A DNA stretch of 64,000 nucleotides from Bacillus pseudomycoides (lineage in GTDB: Bacteria > Bacillota > Bacilli > Bacillales > Bacillaceae_G), in assembly GCF_022811845.1 (NCBI RefSeq), contig NZ_CP064266.1, forward strand, positions 4,650,001 to 4,714,000, read 5' to 3'. Positions 9,214 through 18,595 of the stretch are shown piece after piece (the stretch's first letter is position 1; every line of letters begins with the position of its first letter). The position numbers and the translations under genes are program-made. A model generated the notes under the pieces. The model did not search any database. It worked only from the letters and a program-made list of their open reading frames with translations, and was not told the DNA's origin.

Positions 9214-9492
9214 TCATTCCTCACTTTTTTCTTCCTCATCGAGCGGAATATCTTGAAATGCAAAACGCACAATTAAAATAAGCAATATAACTACTACTAC
9301 AAAGCCCACTATACAACTATAAAAAAACCATGCTGGAAAACCTAATACATATGTATATTCACTTGGATCTTTACTACCAAGCCCATAAGCAAACCCATAC
9401 CATATTATAAAATTAATAAAAGCAAGTCCAAGACCCATTAACGCTTCTTTATGGGCAACTCGAAAGCGTGGATCATCATGATAATCCTTCAT
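9214..9492 (-). CDS. yhdT: YhdT family (DUF997) small membrane protein, PanF partner
   Basis: A 92-residue protein with two membrane segments (about residues 20-40 and 53-78) and acidic C-terminus. It begins with the family's FRVAHKEAL and contains the NFIIWYGFAYGLG segment. This family is found next to panF; its exact role is unknown. The first gene of the two-gene yhdT-panF unit, with a good GAGGAGGGAG site. Confidence 0.9.
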   Translation of the reverse strand: MKDYHDDPRFRVAHKEALMGLGLAFINFIIWYGFAYGLGSKDPSEYTYVLGFPAWFFYSCIVGFVVVVILLILIVRFAFQDIPLDEEEKSEE

Positions 9493-9531
9493 TTTCTCCC
9501 TCCTCTCACGATGTATAATTGTAACATTCTT

Positions 9532-9568
9532 CTTCTAGTTTTTCCTACTAGAAAAGAAAAACTAGAAG
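9532..9568. promoter_or_regulatory. Inverted repeat in the yhdT-panF leader
   Basis: A perfect 13 bp inverted repeat, CTTCTAGTTTTTC / GAAAAACTAGAAG, with an 11-base loop lies 40 bp upstream of yhdT and 200 bp upstream of the divergent aldehyde dehydrogenase. On the plus strand it is followed by T6, so it could be a terminator-like hairpin, but no plus-strand gene precedes it. It may be an attenuator or operator for yhdT-panF. Confidence 0.5.
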
Positions 9569-9766
9569 GATTTTTTAAAAAGATATAGAATCCAACTCAA
9601 CATTACATATTTTTTACAATTGTAACAAAAATGAAATTTGAATTTTCAGTCTCCTTTATTTATGATTTAAATTAGAGGTCTTTCACCTAGTTTTTTTACA
9701 ACCTTGTTACAGGAATAAACGCCGTCTCGTACTGCGTTTACATTATATTTTCAAGGGGGTTATACA

Positions 9767-11251
9767 ATGAGTCAACTAGCTGTAAATCTTCATGAAAAAG
9801 TAGAAAAATTTCTTCAAGGGACAAAAAAATTATATGTGAATGGAGCATTCGTTGAAAGCGCTTCCGGAAAGGCGTTTAAAACTCCTAACCCAGCAACTGG
9901 TGAAACACTTGCAATTGTTTCGGAAGCTGGTCGCGAAGATATTCATAAAGCTGTAGTAGCTGCTAGAGTTGCATTTGATGAAGGACCTTGGTCACGTATG
10001 AGTGGTGCTGAACGCAGCCGCCTTATGTACAAGCTTGCTGATTTAATGGAGGAACATAAAGAAGAATTAGCACAGCTTGAAACGTTAGATAACGGAAAAC
10101 CAATCCGTGAAACGTCAGCTGCAGATATTCCGCTTGCAATTGAACATATGCGCTATTATGCTGGCTGGGCTACAAAAATTGTCGGTCAAACAATTCCAGT
10201 CTCTGGTGAATATTTTAACTATACACGTCACGAAGCAGTTGGTGTTGTTGGTCAAATCATTCCATGGAACTTCCCGCTCCTTATGGCGATGTGGAAAATG
10301 GGCGCAGCACTTGCAACTGGCTGTACAATTGTTTTAAAACCTGCAGAACAAACACCTCTTTCCGCTTTATATTTAGCTGAATTATTTGAAGAAGCTGGAT
10401 TCCCGAAAGGTGTTGTCAACATCGTACCAGGATTCGGTGAAACAGCTGGACAAGCTCTTGTGAATCACCCTCTTGTCGATAAAATTGCATTTACTGGTTC
10501 AACTCCTGTCGGTAAACAAATTATGAGACAAGCCTCTGAAACACTGAAACGAGTTACATTAGAACTTGGTGGTAAATCACCAAATATTATTTTGCCAGAT
10601 GCTGATTTATCTCGTGCAATACCAGCTGCACTTTCTGGTGTTATGTTTAACCAAGGGCAAGTGTGCTGCGCAGGATCCCGTTTATTTATTCCAAAGAAAA
10701 TGTATGACAACGTTATGGCTGACCTTGTGCTGTATTCGAAAAAATTAACACAAGGTGCAGGTCTGGATCCCCAGACAACAATTGGGCCTCTTGTTTCAGA
10801 AGAACAGCAAAAACGCGTTATGGGATACATTGAAAAAGGTATTGAAGAAGGCGCAGAAGTACTTGTTGGAGGAAACAAACCATACGAACAAGGTTATTTC
10901 GTCGCTCCAACAGTATTTGCAGACGTAAATGATGAAATGACAATTGCCAAAGAGGAAATTTTCGGACCTGTCATCTCCGCGTTGCCGTTTAATGATATTG
11001 ATGAAGTAATTGAACGTGCAAATAAATCGTCATTTGGTTTAGCTGCAGGTGTATGGACAGAAAATATCAAAAATGCACATTACATTGCAAGCAAAGTCCG
11101 TGCTGGTACAGTATGGGTAAACTGTTATAACGTATTTGATGCAGCTTCTCCATTTGGTGGATTTAAACAATCCGGTCTTGGCCGCGAAATGGGATCTTAT
11201 GCATTAAATAACTATACAGAAGTGAAGAGTGTTTGGGTGAACCTAAACTAA
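9767..11251 (+). CDS. dhaS: NAD(P)-dependent aldehyde dehydrogenase
   Basis: A 494-residue aldehyde dehydrogenase of the DhaS type. It shows the PWNFPLLM motif, the FTGSTPVGK cofactor loop, the catalytic Glu in LELGGKSP, the nucleophile in NQGQVCCAG and EEIFGPV. It oxidises an aldehyde to the carboxylic acid; the natural substrate is not readable. Start ATG follows AAGGGGGT at 8 bases. It stands alone and is followed by a strong terminator. Confidence 0.92.
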   Translation: MSQLAVNLHEKVEKFLQGTKKLYVNGAFVESASGKAFKTPNPATGETLAIVSEAGREDIHKAVVAARVAFDEGPWSRMSGAERSRLMYKLADLMEEHKEELAQLETLDNGKPIRETSAADIPLAIEHMRYYAGWATKIVGQTIPVSGEYFNYTRHEAVGVVGQIIPWNFPLLMAMWKMGAALATGCTIVLKPAEQTPLSALYLAELFEEAGFPKGVVNIVPGFGETAGQALVNHPLVDKIAFTGSTPVGKQIMRQASETLKRVTLELGGKSPNIILPDADLSRAIPAALSGVMFNQGQVCCAGSRLFIPKKMYDNVMADLVLYSKKLTQGAGLDPQTTIGPLVSEEQQKRVMGYIEKGIEEGAEVLVGGNKPYEQGYFVAPTVFADVNDEMTIAKEEIFGPVISALPFNDIDEVIERANKSSFGLAAGVWTENIKNAHYIASKVRAGTVWVNCYNVFDAASPFGGFKQSGLGREMGSYALNNYTEVKSVWVNLN

Positions 11252-11256
11252 ATGAA

Positions 11257-11284
11257 AGAGCCTGACCAAAGTTGGTCAGGCTCT
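11257..11284 (+). terminator. Terminator after dhaS
   Basis: AGAGCCTGACC / GGTCAGGCTCT perfect 11 bp stem, 6-base loop, immediately after the stop codon; the trailing T run is weak. Confidence 0.85.
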
Positions 11285-11360
11285 ACTTATTATGTAACAA
11301 CTCGTTTAGAGAATTCAAATATTTTATTCCGTAACATATTTAAAAATATGGAACTATCTC

Positions 11361-12101
11361 TTACACTTGCAAGCCACCACTCACATTTAATACCTCGCCT
11401 GTAATATAAGAAGCATACTCTGAAGCGAAAAAGGCCGCTGCATTCGCGATATCTTGTGGCGTTCCAATTCTTCCAACTGGGATTGCACCAACCATCTTCT
11501 CTTTCACTTTATCTGGTATTGTTTTTGTCATATCTGTATCCATAAACCCTGGACAAATGGCATTACAAGTAATACCAAATCCACCCACTTCTTTTGCTGC
11601 CGTTTTTGTTAATCCAATGACACCCGCTTTCGTTGCAGCATAATTCGCTTGCCCAATATTCCCTTCCCTACTAATGGAAGAAATATTGATGATACGTCCA
11701 AATTGTTGCTGCCTCATGTAAAGAAGTGCCGGTTGCATACAATAAAACACACCTGTTAAGTTTACTTGCATTACTTGCTCCCAAGCTATTTTTTCCATTT
11801 TATGTAACATCGCATCTCTTGTAATCCCTGCATTATTCACTAAAATATGTAATTCCCCAAATGTTTGAACTGCGTATTCAATTAATGATTTCGCTTCGTT
11901 TTGATTACTCACATCACATGCGTATAAACTTACTTCATATCCTTGGTCTAAAAACTCTCTTGCTGTTTTTTTTAATTTCTCCTCATTTACATCACTGATT
12001 AACACCTTTGCACCTAACTTTGCAAAAGTACAAGCAATTTCCTTCCCTATTCCTTGTGCAGCTCCTGTTACAACAGCTGTTTTCCCATGTAAAAAATCCA
12101 T
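11361..12101 (-). CDS. FabG-like SDR (3-oxoacyl-ACP or acetoacetyl-CoA reductase type)
   Basis: A 246-residue short-chain dehydrogenase with VTGAAQGIG (residues 11-19), NNAG at 89-92, Ser142 and YAATK (Tyr154, Lys158), and ends VSGGLQV as FabG/PhaB proteins do. It lies outside any fatty-acid gene cluster, so it is a secondary FabG paralogue; the acyl carrier (ACP or CoA) is undecided. Start ATG follows GGGGGAGAG. Confidence 0.88.
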   Translation of the reverse strand: MDFLHGKTAVVTGAAQGIGKEIACTFAKLGAKVLISDVNEEKLKKTAREFLDQGYEVSLYACDVSNQNEAKSLIEYAVQTFGELHILVNNAGITRDAMLHKMEKIAWEQVMQVNLTGVFYCMQPALLYMRQQQFGRIINISSISREGNIGQANYAATKAGVIGLTKTAAKEVGGFGITCNAICPGFMDTDMTKTIPDKVKEKMVGAIPVGRIGTPQDIANAAAFFASEYASYITGEVLNVSGGLQV

Positions 12102-12233
12102 TACTCTCCCCCATTTCTATTACTTATACTGTATATTTCGGCTTTATGCTTTCCAAATCCTTTTTGTATAAAAAAGTCTAATTGTGTAAAACTAAGTTTG
12201 CAACATAGCATAAACACAAGGAGATTGTGTCGA

Positions 12234-12383
12234 ATGAACAAAAAGAACCTAGGACAGAGCAAAACTTCTGATGGCATCGATGTAGAGTTCTCTCGTGAGC
12301 TTGCTGATCACGATGACTTAGAAGCAAATGCACGTGCTGACGCCGCCGATGCACGTCAAAAACGCCAGTCAACAAGAAAATAA
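12234..12383 (+). CDS. YfhD-like small acidic/basic peptide
   Basis: A 49-residue hydrophilic peptide, with SDGIDVEFSRELADHDDLEA and a C-terminal ADAADARQKRQ stretch. It resembles Bacillus YfhD-family peptides, which I know as small sporulation-associated proteins of unknown function. AAGGAG lies 10 bases before the ATG. It converges with the cyclase gene and shares its terminator. Confidence 0.8.
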   Translation: MNKKNLGQSKTSDGIDVEFSRELADHDDLEANARADAADARQKRQSTRK

Positions 12384-12431
12384 AGTACGATTGATTACCT
12401 TATTCTTTTCAATTGGGACCTACTATCCACA

Positions 12432-12464
12432 AAAATAAACCGAGATAATTTCTCGGTTTATTTT
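12432..12464. terminator. Bidirectional terminator between YfhD-like gene and cyclase gene
   Basis: AAAATAAACCGAGA / TCTCGGTTTATTTT, a perfect 14 bp stem with a 5-base loop. Its right arm overlaps the last codons of the cyclase gene. Confidence 0.92.
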
Positions 12465-14317
12465 CTATATTTTTTTATATAATGAGCAAAAGTAAGGAGT
12501 GGAAATATATGATGATAGCTATGGTAGTGAATGTAAAATCCACCTGATAAACCTATGCCTGTAGGATAATCTTGATTCTGCATTGACTGTGTAAGTAAAT
12601 AAGAAATCCCTTTTCGAATGGTTGGTGTTTCTGTATCATAATAAGCAATAAGCGCATCGAGTGCCCATGCCGTTTGTGATGGTGTACTAAACGGTAACGA
12701 AATAAAATGCTTTTCTATACTACTCCTGCAAGACTCTCCCCAACCTCCATCGTTATGTTGAATGCGCTCTAACCATGTAGCTGCTTTTTGTAAAGCTGTA
12801 TGATTAGATGGAACTCCTACAGCACGTAAACCTGTGAGGGCTGCCCAAGTACCGTATATGTAACACACCCCCCATTTTCCATACCATGATCCATTCTTCT
12901 CCTGTGCTTGCATTAACCATTTAATTGCTCGATCCTTTTGGTCATCTTTTAGCTGGTGCGGAGCATATGTTCCAAAAAACTCCAACACCCTACCTGTAAT
13001 ATCTGACGTAGATGGGTCCGTAGTCATGTCTCCTGCGTTATCAAGTGGTAAATGAGTCAGAAAATGACTCGTTACACCTCTTTCAAAAGCTGCCCAGCCT
13101 CCATCAATATTTTGTAACCCTTTGACCCATTCAATGCCTTTTCTCCAAGCTTCTTCTATTCTTTGATTTCCTTCTCGGCTTCGTGCTATCGCTCTTAGGG
13201 CACCTGTTGTATCATCAATATCTGGAATTGTTGTATTCACATCAGAAAAGCCCCAACCTCCAGCGTCTAGTGATGGAACATGCACACTCCAATCTTTTTT
13301 CTCCTTATGTTGTTTTTGCAACAAATAATCTGTCGCTTTTTGAATCATTTGGTTATCATGTGGTACACCTGCTTCTTGCAACGAATAACTTAGTAAAGCT
13401 GTATCCCACACTGTAGATGATGAATTTTGAAGATGCGTCCCCTTGTTCATATTCCATATATAAGATTTCAACCCTAATACTGCATTGGAAATAAGCGGTG
13501 ACTGAATCGAATGCCCAAGTGCAAGCAATGCATAAATCATATAAAATGTAGCACTTGCATAACTGTATAATGTTCCATTTGTATCAATCCGCTCAATCAT
13601 AAAACGCTCTGCTGCTCTGTCTCCTTTATGATGCAAAGATAACGGATATGATAAAAATTTCGTCACATCTCTAAGCAGCGTTTGAAACAATGGTGAACGT
13701 TCTTCACGAAACCACTGCTTTTTACTCCCACCTGAAATGTAATCTAAATTAGGAAGCATTCTTTTGGAAACGGTAAATCGTTTATTCATACAAATCATCA
13801 TCGGAATGAGGTGAATACGTGCGGAACTACTTAACTCAAATATACTAAGCGGGGAATCTTCAGGTAAAAATAACATAGGTGTTGGAAAGTGAAATAAGGA
13901 AGGGTATTTATATCCTCCATGGAGCGCTAATAAAAACTTCGTCATAAAGTGAGCCTTTGTAACACCACCCTGTTTCCGAATAAACGCTTCCGCACGCCTC
14001 ATATTTATATCTTCTTTCGTATACATTTTAGAAGCAAGTAAGGCCGCATATGCTTGAATGGTGGTCGATAAATTACCAACATGCTCATCTTCGTAGAGTT
14101 TCCAAGTTCCTTCATCTGTTTGAAGAGTTGCTAGTCTTGCAACAAATGGCTCTATCTCTTGATCTTGGCCTAATAATTTAAGTAAAAAAATCATATGACA
14201 ATCTGTTAATGGTGAACCTTCAAAACAAAAGCGCCACGTTCCATCTTGTTGTTGCATCGCTTGTAGTGCAGAAATTTTCCTCTCAACTTCTTCATGCACT
14301 TTTTCATATAATAACAC
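12458..14317 (-). CDS. shc: Squalene-hopene / tetraprenyl-beta-curcumene cyclase family triterpene cyclase
   Basis: A 619-residue class II terpene cyclase. The acid motif DxDDT is present as PDIDDTT, and QW-type repeats are visible (QNIDGGWAAFE, KNGSWYGKWGV, QHNDGGWGES, SQTAWALDALI). The family makes hopanoids, or in bacilli sporulenes, lipids thought to protect spores from oxidation; which product applies cannot be decided here. The GTG at 14317 gives MLLYEKV as in the B. anthracis protein I remember; a GTG at 14326 is the alternative, with less suitable spacing from its ribosome site. Confidence 0.88.
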   Translation of the reverse strand: MLLYEKVHEEVERKISALQAMQQQDGTWRFCFEGSPLTDCHMIFLLKLLGQDQEIEPFVARLATLQTDEGTWKLYEDEHVGNLSTTIQAYAALLASKMYTKEDINMRRAEAFIRKQGGVTKAHFMTKFLLALHGGYKYPSLFHFPTPMLFLPEDSPLSIFELSSSARIHLIPMMICMNKRFTVSKRMLPNLDYISGGSKKQWFREERSPLFQTLLRDVTKFLSYPLSLHHKGDRAAERFMIERIDTNGTLYSYASATFYMIYALLALGHSIQSPLISNAVLGLKSYIWNMNKGTHLQNSSSTVWDTALLSYSLQEAGVPHDNQMIQKATDYLLQKQHKEKKDWSVHVPSLDAGGWGFSDVNTTIPDIDDTTGALRAIARSREGNQRIEEAWRKGIEWVKGLQNIDGGWAAFERGVTSHFLTHLPLDNAGDMTTDPSTSDITGRVLEFFGTYAPHQLKDDQKDRAIKWLMQAQEKNGSWYGKWGVCYIYGTWAALTGLRAVGVPSNHTALQKAATWLERIQHNDGGWGESCRSSIEKHFISLPFSTPSQTAWALDALIAYYDTETPTIRKGISYLLTQSMQNQDYPTGIGLSGGFYIHYHSYHHIFPLLTFAHYIKKYRK

Positions 14318-14390
14318 CCTTTTCACCTACCCTTTCTAAATCCGTATACGATATTCCAATACGCACGCAATTATGTATAAAACAAATAAA

Positions 14391-14418
14391 AGCAGAACAT
14401 GTAAATACACATTCTGCT
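14391..14418 (-). terminator. Probable terminator after yuiD
   Basis: AGCAGAA / TTCTGCT stem with an A-rich left flank on the plus strand; it overlaps the yuiD stop codon. Inner pairs are imperfect. Confidence 0.6.
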
Positions 14419-14843
14419 CATAAACAATATCCAATTCCAACAACAATTCCTAAAATAGCTCCGACAACCACTTGATAAGGCGTGTGTCCAACAAGCTCAT
14501 TCAGCTTTTTATATTCGGTTTGTCTGCCATGAAAAAAATCATTTAAAATCTTCGCCTGTTTACTTACCGCGAGCCTTACCCCTGAAGCATCGTACATGAC
14601 AATAATAGCAAAAATGACTGCTATAGCAAAAACTGCACTCGTGATTCCTTCCACCATCCCAACACCTGTTGCTAACGCTGTAACTGTTGAAGAATGAGAG
14701 CTTGGCATTCCACCAGAAGCAAAAAACTGTGCAAAATCAAACTCTTTTGTCTTTACTAACTTAAAAATAACTTTCGTTAATTGCGCCAAAAACCATGAAA
14801 TTATAGCTGCCATAAGCGGATCATTATGTAAAATTGTTTCCAT
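14418..14843 (-). CDS. yuiD: Divergent PAP2 family protein (DUF212)
   Basis: A 141-residue membrane protein of the acid phosphatase/vanadium-dependent haloperoxidase-related group. It contains the family's GGMPSSHSSTVTALATG, DASGVRLAVSKQAKILN and GHTPYQVVVGAILG segments (phosphatase-like Ser-His and His). Likely acts on a membrane lipid phosphate, by family analogy only. Neighbours the polyprenyl cyclase on the same strand. Confidence 0.88.
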   Translation of the reverse strand: METILHNDPLMAAIISWFLAQLTKVIFKLVKTKEFDFAQFFASGGMPSSHSSTVTALATGVGMVEGITSAVFAIAVIFAIIVMYDASGVRLAVSKQAKILNDFFHGRQTEYKKLNELVGHTPYQVVVGAILGIVVGIGYCL

Positions 14844-14899
14844 ATTTCCAGCTCCCTACTTGCAGTAATGAAAATTCTATACTTATAAGTATAAAGAAA

Positions 14900-14923
14900 A
14901 AAGCGTAGAAAATACTACGCTTT
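14900..14923 (-). terminator. Terminator after rarD
   Basis: AAAGCGTAG / CTACGCTTT with an A-rich left flank; overlaps the rarD stop. Confidence 0.85.
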
Positions 14924-15863
14924 ATGATACTTTTGCTGATTTATTTTTAAGAAACTTTGGTTGCTTCCGAAGCAAAAACTTTGTTTTTGCCACCGAAAAT
15001 ATCAATAATGCAACCCAAATAAAGAAAAATGCTGTCATATGAGCCGATGTAAAATGCTCATGGAACACAAAAACACCTAAAATAAGATTAATAGTCGGAG
15101 AAATATATTGTAAAAATCCAATCATATATAGCGGAATAAGTTGTGCTCCTTTTGCAAAATAAAAAAGTGGTAATGCAGTAACAATCCCTGCTCCCATTAA
15201 AATTAGCGTTGAAGTAAACGAAATAGAGCCAAACGAACCAAAACCATGCTCACCAATCATAACTAAATAAATGAATGCAAGAGGCGTCACAATCATTGTT
15301 TCCATCGTAAGTCCTATCATTGCATCATAATTCAGCAATTTCTTGGTTAACCCATATAACCCAAATGTAAATGCCAGTGAAAGAGCAATCCATGGAATTG
15401 AACCGTATCGAAACGCTAAAATAATAACACCTATTCCTGCTAAACCAACTGCAACATATTGCCAAAAGTTAAGTTTTTCTTTCAAAACAACTGTACCAAG
15501 TAAAATACTTACAAGAGGATTAATATAATAACCAAGACTCGCTTCAATGATATGATTCTGATTCACAGCCCATATGTACACAAACCAATTCCCACTAATT
15601 AAAACGGAAGCGATCATTAATGAAATTAATAATTTAGGTCGTTTAAAAAGACTCACAAGTTCACTCTGAAATTGCCCCAATCGTCTAGATACTCCCAAAA
15701 TTAGTAACATAAAAACAAATGCCCAAACAATACGATGTGCTAATATCTCTTCTGCAGGAACTTCCCCCACCCATTTCCAGTAAATCGGAAGAACTCCCCA
15801 CATCATATAAGCACCAGCTGCGTATAAAACCCCTTGCTTTTGCAGTGCTTTTTGACTCTCCAT
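14922..15863 (-). CDS. rarD: EamA/DMT-family transporter, RarD type
   Basis: A 313-residue protein with ten predicted membrane helices arranged as two EamA halves. It starts with GVLYAAGAYMMWGVLPIYWK and carries the RarD hallmark EILAHRIVW. RarD proteins were named for chloramphenicol sensitivity in other bacteria, but the substrate is unknown. AGGAGAAAAGGGAAG lies just before the ATG. Confidence 0.88.
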   Translation of the reverse strand: MESQKALQKQGVLYAAGAYMMWGVLPIYWKWVGEVPAEEILAHRIVWAFVFMLLILGVSRRLGQFQSELVSLFKRPKLLISLMIASVLISGNWFVYIWAVNQNHIIEASLGYYINPLVSILLGTVVLKEKLNFWQYVAVGLAGIGVIILAFRYGSIPWIALSLAFTFGLYGLTKKLLNYDAMIGLTMETMIVTPLAFIYLVMIGEHGFGSFGSISFTSTLILMGAGIVTALPLFYFAKGAQLIPLYMIGFLQYISPTINLILGVFVFHEHFTSAHMTAFFFIWVALLIFSVAKTKFLLRKQPKFLKNKSAKVS

Positions 15864-16087
15864 CTTCCCTTTTCTCCTCTTCTCTTTTTCCCTTCATTAT
15901 AAGGTGTATCTTTAAACCTTTACAAATATTCTCTCCCTATCTTTTTCGACAATGAAATTCCTTTTTCAAAAAAATTACTTATTTTTAATATTACATACTT
16001 CAGAACCTAACAGAAAACAGCTAAATTCCTTTTAGAATCCTCATAGAAACCTAATTTGTTGCACGAACTCTAACTAACCAAGTAAAC

Positions 16088-16342
16088 CTAAATTACCCAT
16101 AAAACATATGAAGTTATAGCAACAAGAAGCGGTATACCAATTTTAAATTTATTTTTATGAGTTTTATGGTGAAAAACATACATTCCAATCCACGTTCCGA
16201 TTGCTCCTCCTGCTGCAGACACTAAAAACAATGTACTCTCAGGGGTACGCCATTGTTTTTTCACTGCTTTACGTTTATCAAGTCCCATCATCGAAAAAGC
16301 AATGACACTAATACACAATATATACATACATTTTACGAACAT
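16088..16342 (-). CDS. DUF1294 small membrane protein
   Basis: An 84-residue protein with three hydrophobic segments and the DUF1294 core DKRKAVKKQWRTPE followed by GGAIGTWIGMYVFHHKTHK. Function unknown. The start at 16342 has only a weak ribosome site (GTGATGTGAG); a later ATG at 16327 is possible. The 220 bp on its left (15864-16087 side, towards rarD) hold nothing I recognise. Confidence 0.8.
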   Translation of the reverse strand: MFVKCMYILCISVIAFSMMGLDKRKAVKKQWRTPESTLFLVSAAGGAIGTWIGMYVFHHKTHKNKFKIGIPLLVAITSYVLWVI

Positions 16343-16492
16343 TATTAATTCTCACATCACTTTCTTTTTTTAAATTTAATTCTTTCTACAATAATGGGGT
16401 TTTTATTTATATACAAATAAAAATCGCTGTAGACAGTAAAGAATTACTTGTAAACAAGCTATCTTTTCAGCCTACAGCTGTTATTTCAATTA

Positions 16493-16555
16493 TTTATCCG
16501 CTATTCGCAGGCAGTAAAGCTAAATTGATGGGGGCTAACACCCCACACACTTTAT
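16493..16555 (-). repeat. Degenerate bcr1-type remnant (copy H)
   Basis: TTTATCCGCTATTCGCAGG and CAGTAAAGC resemble the right end of bcr1 read on the other strand, and a second TTTAT lies at 16551-16555, where it overlaps the stop codon of the permease gene. Only about 63 bp remain, so identity is tentative. Confidence 0.5.
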
Positions 16556-17934
16556 GCGCCATTTCTTTTTCTTACATTACTATGCTTTTTAGCATACACA
16601 AAATAAACCAAAATACCTATCATAACCCAAACCATAAAACTGATTAAAGTTACTTTAGAAAGATTTAAAGCTAAATACATACAACTTATTATTGACATTA
16701 TCGGTAATAAAGGAACCAATGGTGCACGAAATGGTCTTTCAATATTTGGGTTTGTTTTACGCAGTACAATTACCGCAATACATACAAATATAAAAGCTGT
16801 TATCGTTCCCACATTCACTAAATTCGCCAATAAATTCAAATCTACCAGCCCCGCTAAAAGCGCTGCGAGAATTCCTGTAATCCACGTATTAAGGAATGGT
16901 GTTTGAAAACGTTTATGCACACTTGAAAGCTTCTTTGGAAGTAATCCATCACGACTCATTGAGTAAGATACCCGTACAAAAGCAAACATGGCTACCAAAA
17001 GAACTGTAGTTAAACCAGCAATGGCTCCTACTGATAACAAACCTGCAATTTTATCCTCTCCTACAACACGCAATGCATATGCAACTGGATCAGCTACATT
17101 CAATTCAGTAAATGGTACCATTCCTGTTAAAATAAATGAAACACCAATATAAAGAATTGTACAAATACATAACGATACAAGAAGACCAATTGGAACATTG
17201 CGTTGTGGGCGTTTCACTTCTTCAGCTGCTGTAGCAACTGCATCAAAACCTAAAAAGGCAAAAAACACAGTAGCCGCTCCTCCAATAACACCGTGAAATC
17301 CAAACGGAAGAAATGGTTGCCAATTCTCTGGTTTCACATATTGTCCACCTACAATAATAAATCCTAAAATAACAGCAAGTTTAATAATAACCATTATATT
17401 GTTAATACGCGCACTTTCTTTTGCGCCACGACTTAATAAAAATGTAACAACTAAAATAATAAAAACTGCAGGTAAATCAATGATTCCACCTTTTCCCATG
17501 CCCGGTGCCGAGGCAAAAAGAGTAGGAATTTTAATATGAAATCCTAGAAGTAATGATTGAAAATAAGCGGACCACCCAGCTGCTACCGCAGAGGTCGCTA
17601 ATAAATACTCTAACATGACACACCAACCAACTATAAAAGCAAAAATTTCTCCTAATGTAATATATGTATAAGAATATACACTACCGGATACTGGAACAGC
17701 AGAAGCAAATTCAGCATAACAAAATGCCACACAGGCACAAACAATTGCAGCCAATACAAAAGATAGAACAATTGCCGGGCCAGCATGTTTCGCTGCCACA
17801 ATACCTGTTAATACAAAAATACCAGTTCCAATAATTGCCCCGATTCCTAAAAGAGTTAAGTCAAATGCTCCTAACGTTTGGTTCAATACCCTTTTCTTTT
17901 CTTCATTCATTTCCTTTTTAATTAGTAGACTCAT
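16552..17934 (-). CDS. yfnA: APC-family amino acid permease (YfnA type)
   Basis: A 460-residue amino acid/polyamine/organocation transporter with about 12 membrane segments. It shows the helix 1 signature GIGAIIGTGIFVLTG, the helix 3 FCYAEFASAVPVSGSVYSYTY and FFAFLGFDAVATAAEE in helix 6, as in cationic amino acid transporters. Substrate is inferred as an amino acid. The ATG at 17934 has GAGG 9 bases upstream; an upstream TTG at 17955 is less likely. Confidence 0.88.
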   Translation of the reverse strand: MSLLIKKEMNEEKKRVLNQTLGAFDLTLLGIGAIIGTGIFVLTGIVAAKHAGPAIVLSFVLAAIVCACVAFCYAEFASAVPVSGSVYSYTYITLGEIFAFIVGWCVMLEYLLATSAVAAGWSAYFQSLLLGFHIKIPTLFASAPGMGKGGIIDLPAVFIILVVTFLLSRGAKESARINNIMVIIKLAVILGFIIVGGQYVKPENWQPFLPFGFHGVIGGAATVFFAFLGFDAVATAAEEVKRPQRNVPIGLLVSLCICTILYIGVSFILTGMVPFTELNVADPVAYALRVVGEDKIAGLLSVGAIAGLTTVLLVAMFAFVRVSYSMSRDGLLPKKLSSVHKRFQTPFLNTWITGILAALLAGLVDLNLLANLVNVGTITAFIFVCIAVIVLRKTNPNIERPFRAPLVPLLPIMSIISCMYLALNLSKVTLISFMVWVMIGILVYFVYAKKHSNVRKRNGA

Positions 17935-18147
17935 TAGTAGAAACCTCGTTTTCAATATAATCCCTTACTAAGTACAACTTCTTCTTTTCCTTTTTAAAGT
18001 TTTTATAATTATTATTTTTCAATAACTATAATTTTTACTTATTTCTAAACTTTGTATTTTTAAAAATACAGAATTTTTAAAAATATACATTTGAAATTAT
18101 CTATACGATATTCTTTCAAATGAGGCATCACTAAGAAACAGGATTGA
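17935..18147. other. AT-rich leader of the permease gene
   Basis: Upstream untranslated region of the minus-strand permease. Long A/T runs but no open frame, tRNA or riboswitch structure that I can recognise. Confidence 0.5.
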
Positions 18148-18176
18148 ATTTATCATATAATTAATTCAATTGTCAA
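18148..18176 (-). promoter_or_regulatory. Possible sigma-A promoter for the amino acid permease
   Basis: On the minus strand TTGACA (18171-18176) is followed after 17 bases by ATAAAT (18148-18153). The -35 is perfect, the -10 matches 4 of 6. It would give a leader of about 200 bases before the permease start. Confidence 0.45.
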
Positions 18177-18474
18177 TAATAAGATCAATCATTTTCCAAT
18201 GGATAATTATGTAACAAAAAGTATTATTTCACAATCTAAAATCATAAACCCTAATCATTACCAGGTATATTCCTTGATTTATTTTTCTAATATTAATATT
18301 CCATTCACTATCCCCTACAAGATACATATGTACTCAACTATTTCATAATTGAAATTATTTTTGTGAAATAAAGACCATAGTCACTTGATTGTATCTTAAC
18401 TCTATTATTTGCATGATATAAATTTCATATCATAAATTTACTTTTTATTATTAATTCAAAAAAAAATTTTTTGG

Positions 18475-18503
18475 TTGCTATATAAATTTCGTATTAGTAT
18501 AAT
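18475..18503 (+). promoter_or_regulatory. Sigma-A promoter of brnQ
   Basis: TTGCTA (18475-18480), a 17-base spacer and a perfect TATAAT (18498-18503). The start codon of brnQ is 93 bases further on. Confidence 0.8.
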
Positions 18504-18530
18504 AAAAAACGTTGTGAATATAACAATTTT

Positions 18531-18545
18531 AAAATTCAGAATTTT
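18531..18545 (+). promoter_or_regulatory. CodY-box-like palindrome downstream of the brnQ promoter
   Basis: AAAATTCAGAATTTT is a perfect palindrome around a central A and matches the CodY consensus AATTTTCWGAAAATT at 11 of 15 positions. It lies about 20-35 bases after the expected transcription start, where CodY could act as a roadblock. Branched-chain amino acid permease genes are known CodY targets in Bacillus. Confidence 0.5.
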
Positions 18546-18595
18546 CTATGTGGCATTATAGTATTTTAAAGAATTATTTCAATGGAGGTTTTAAG

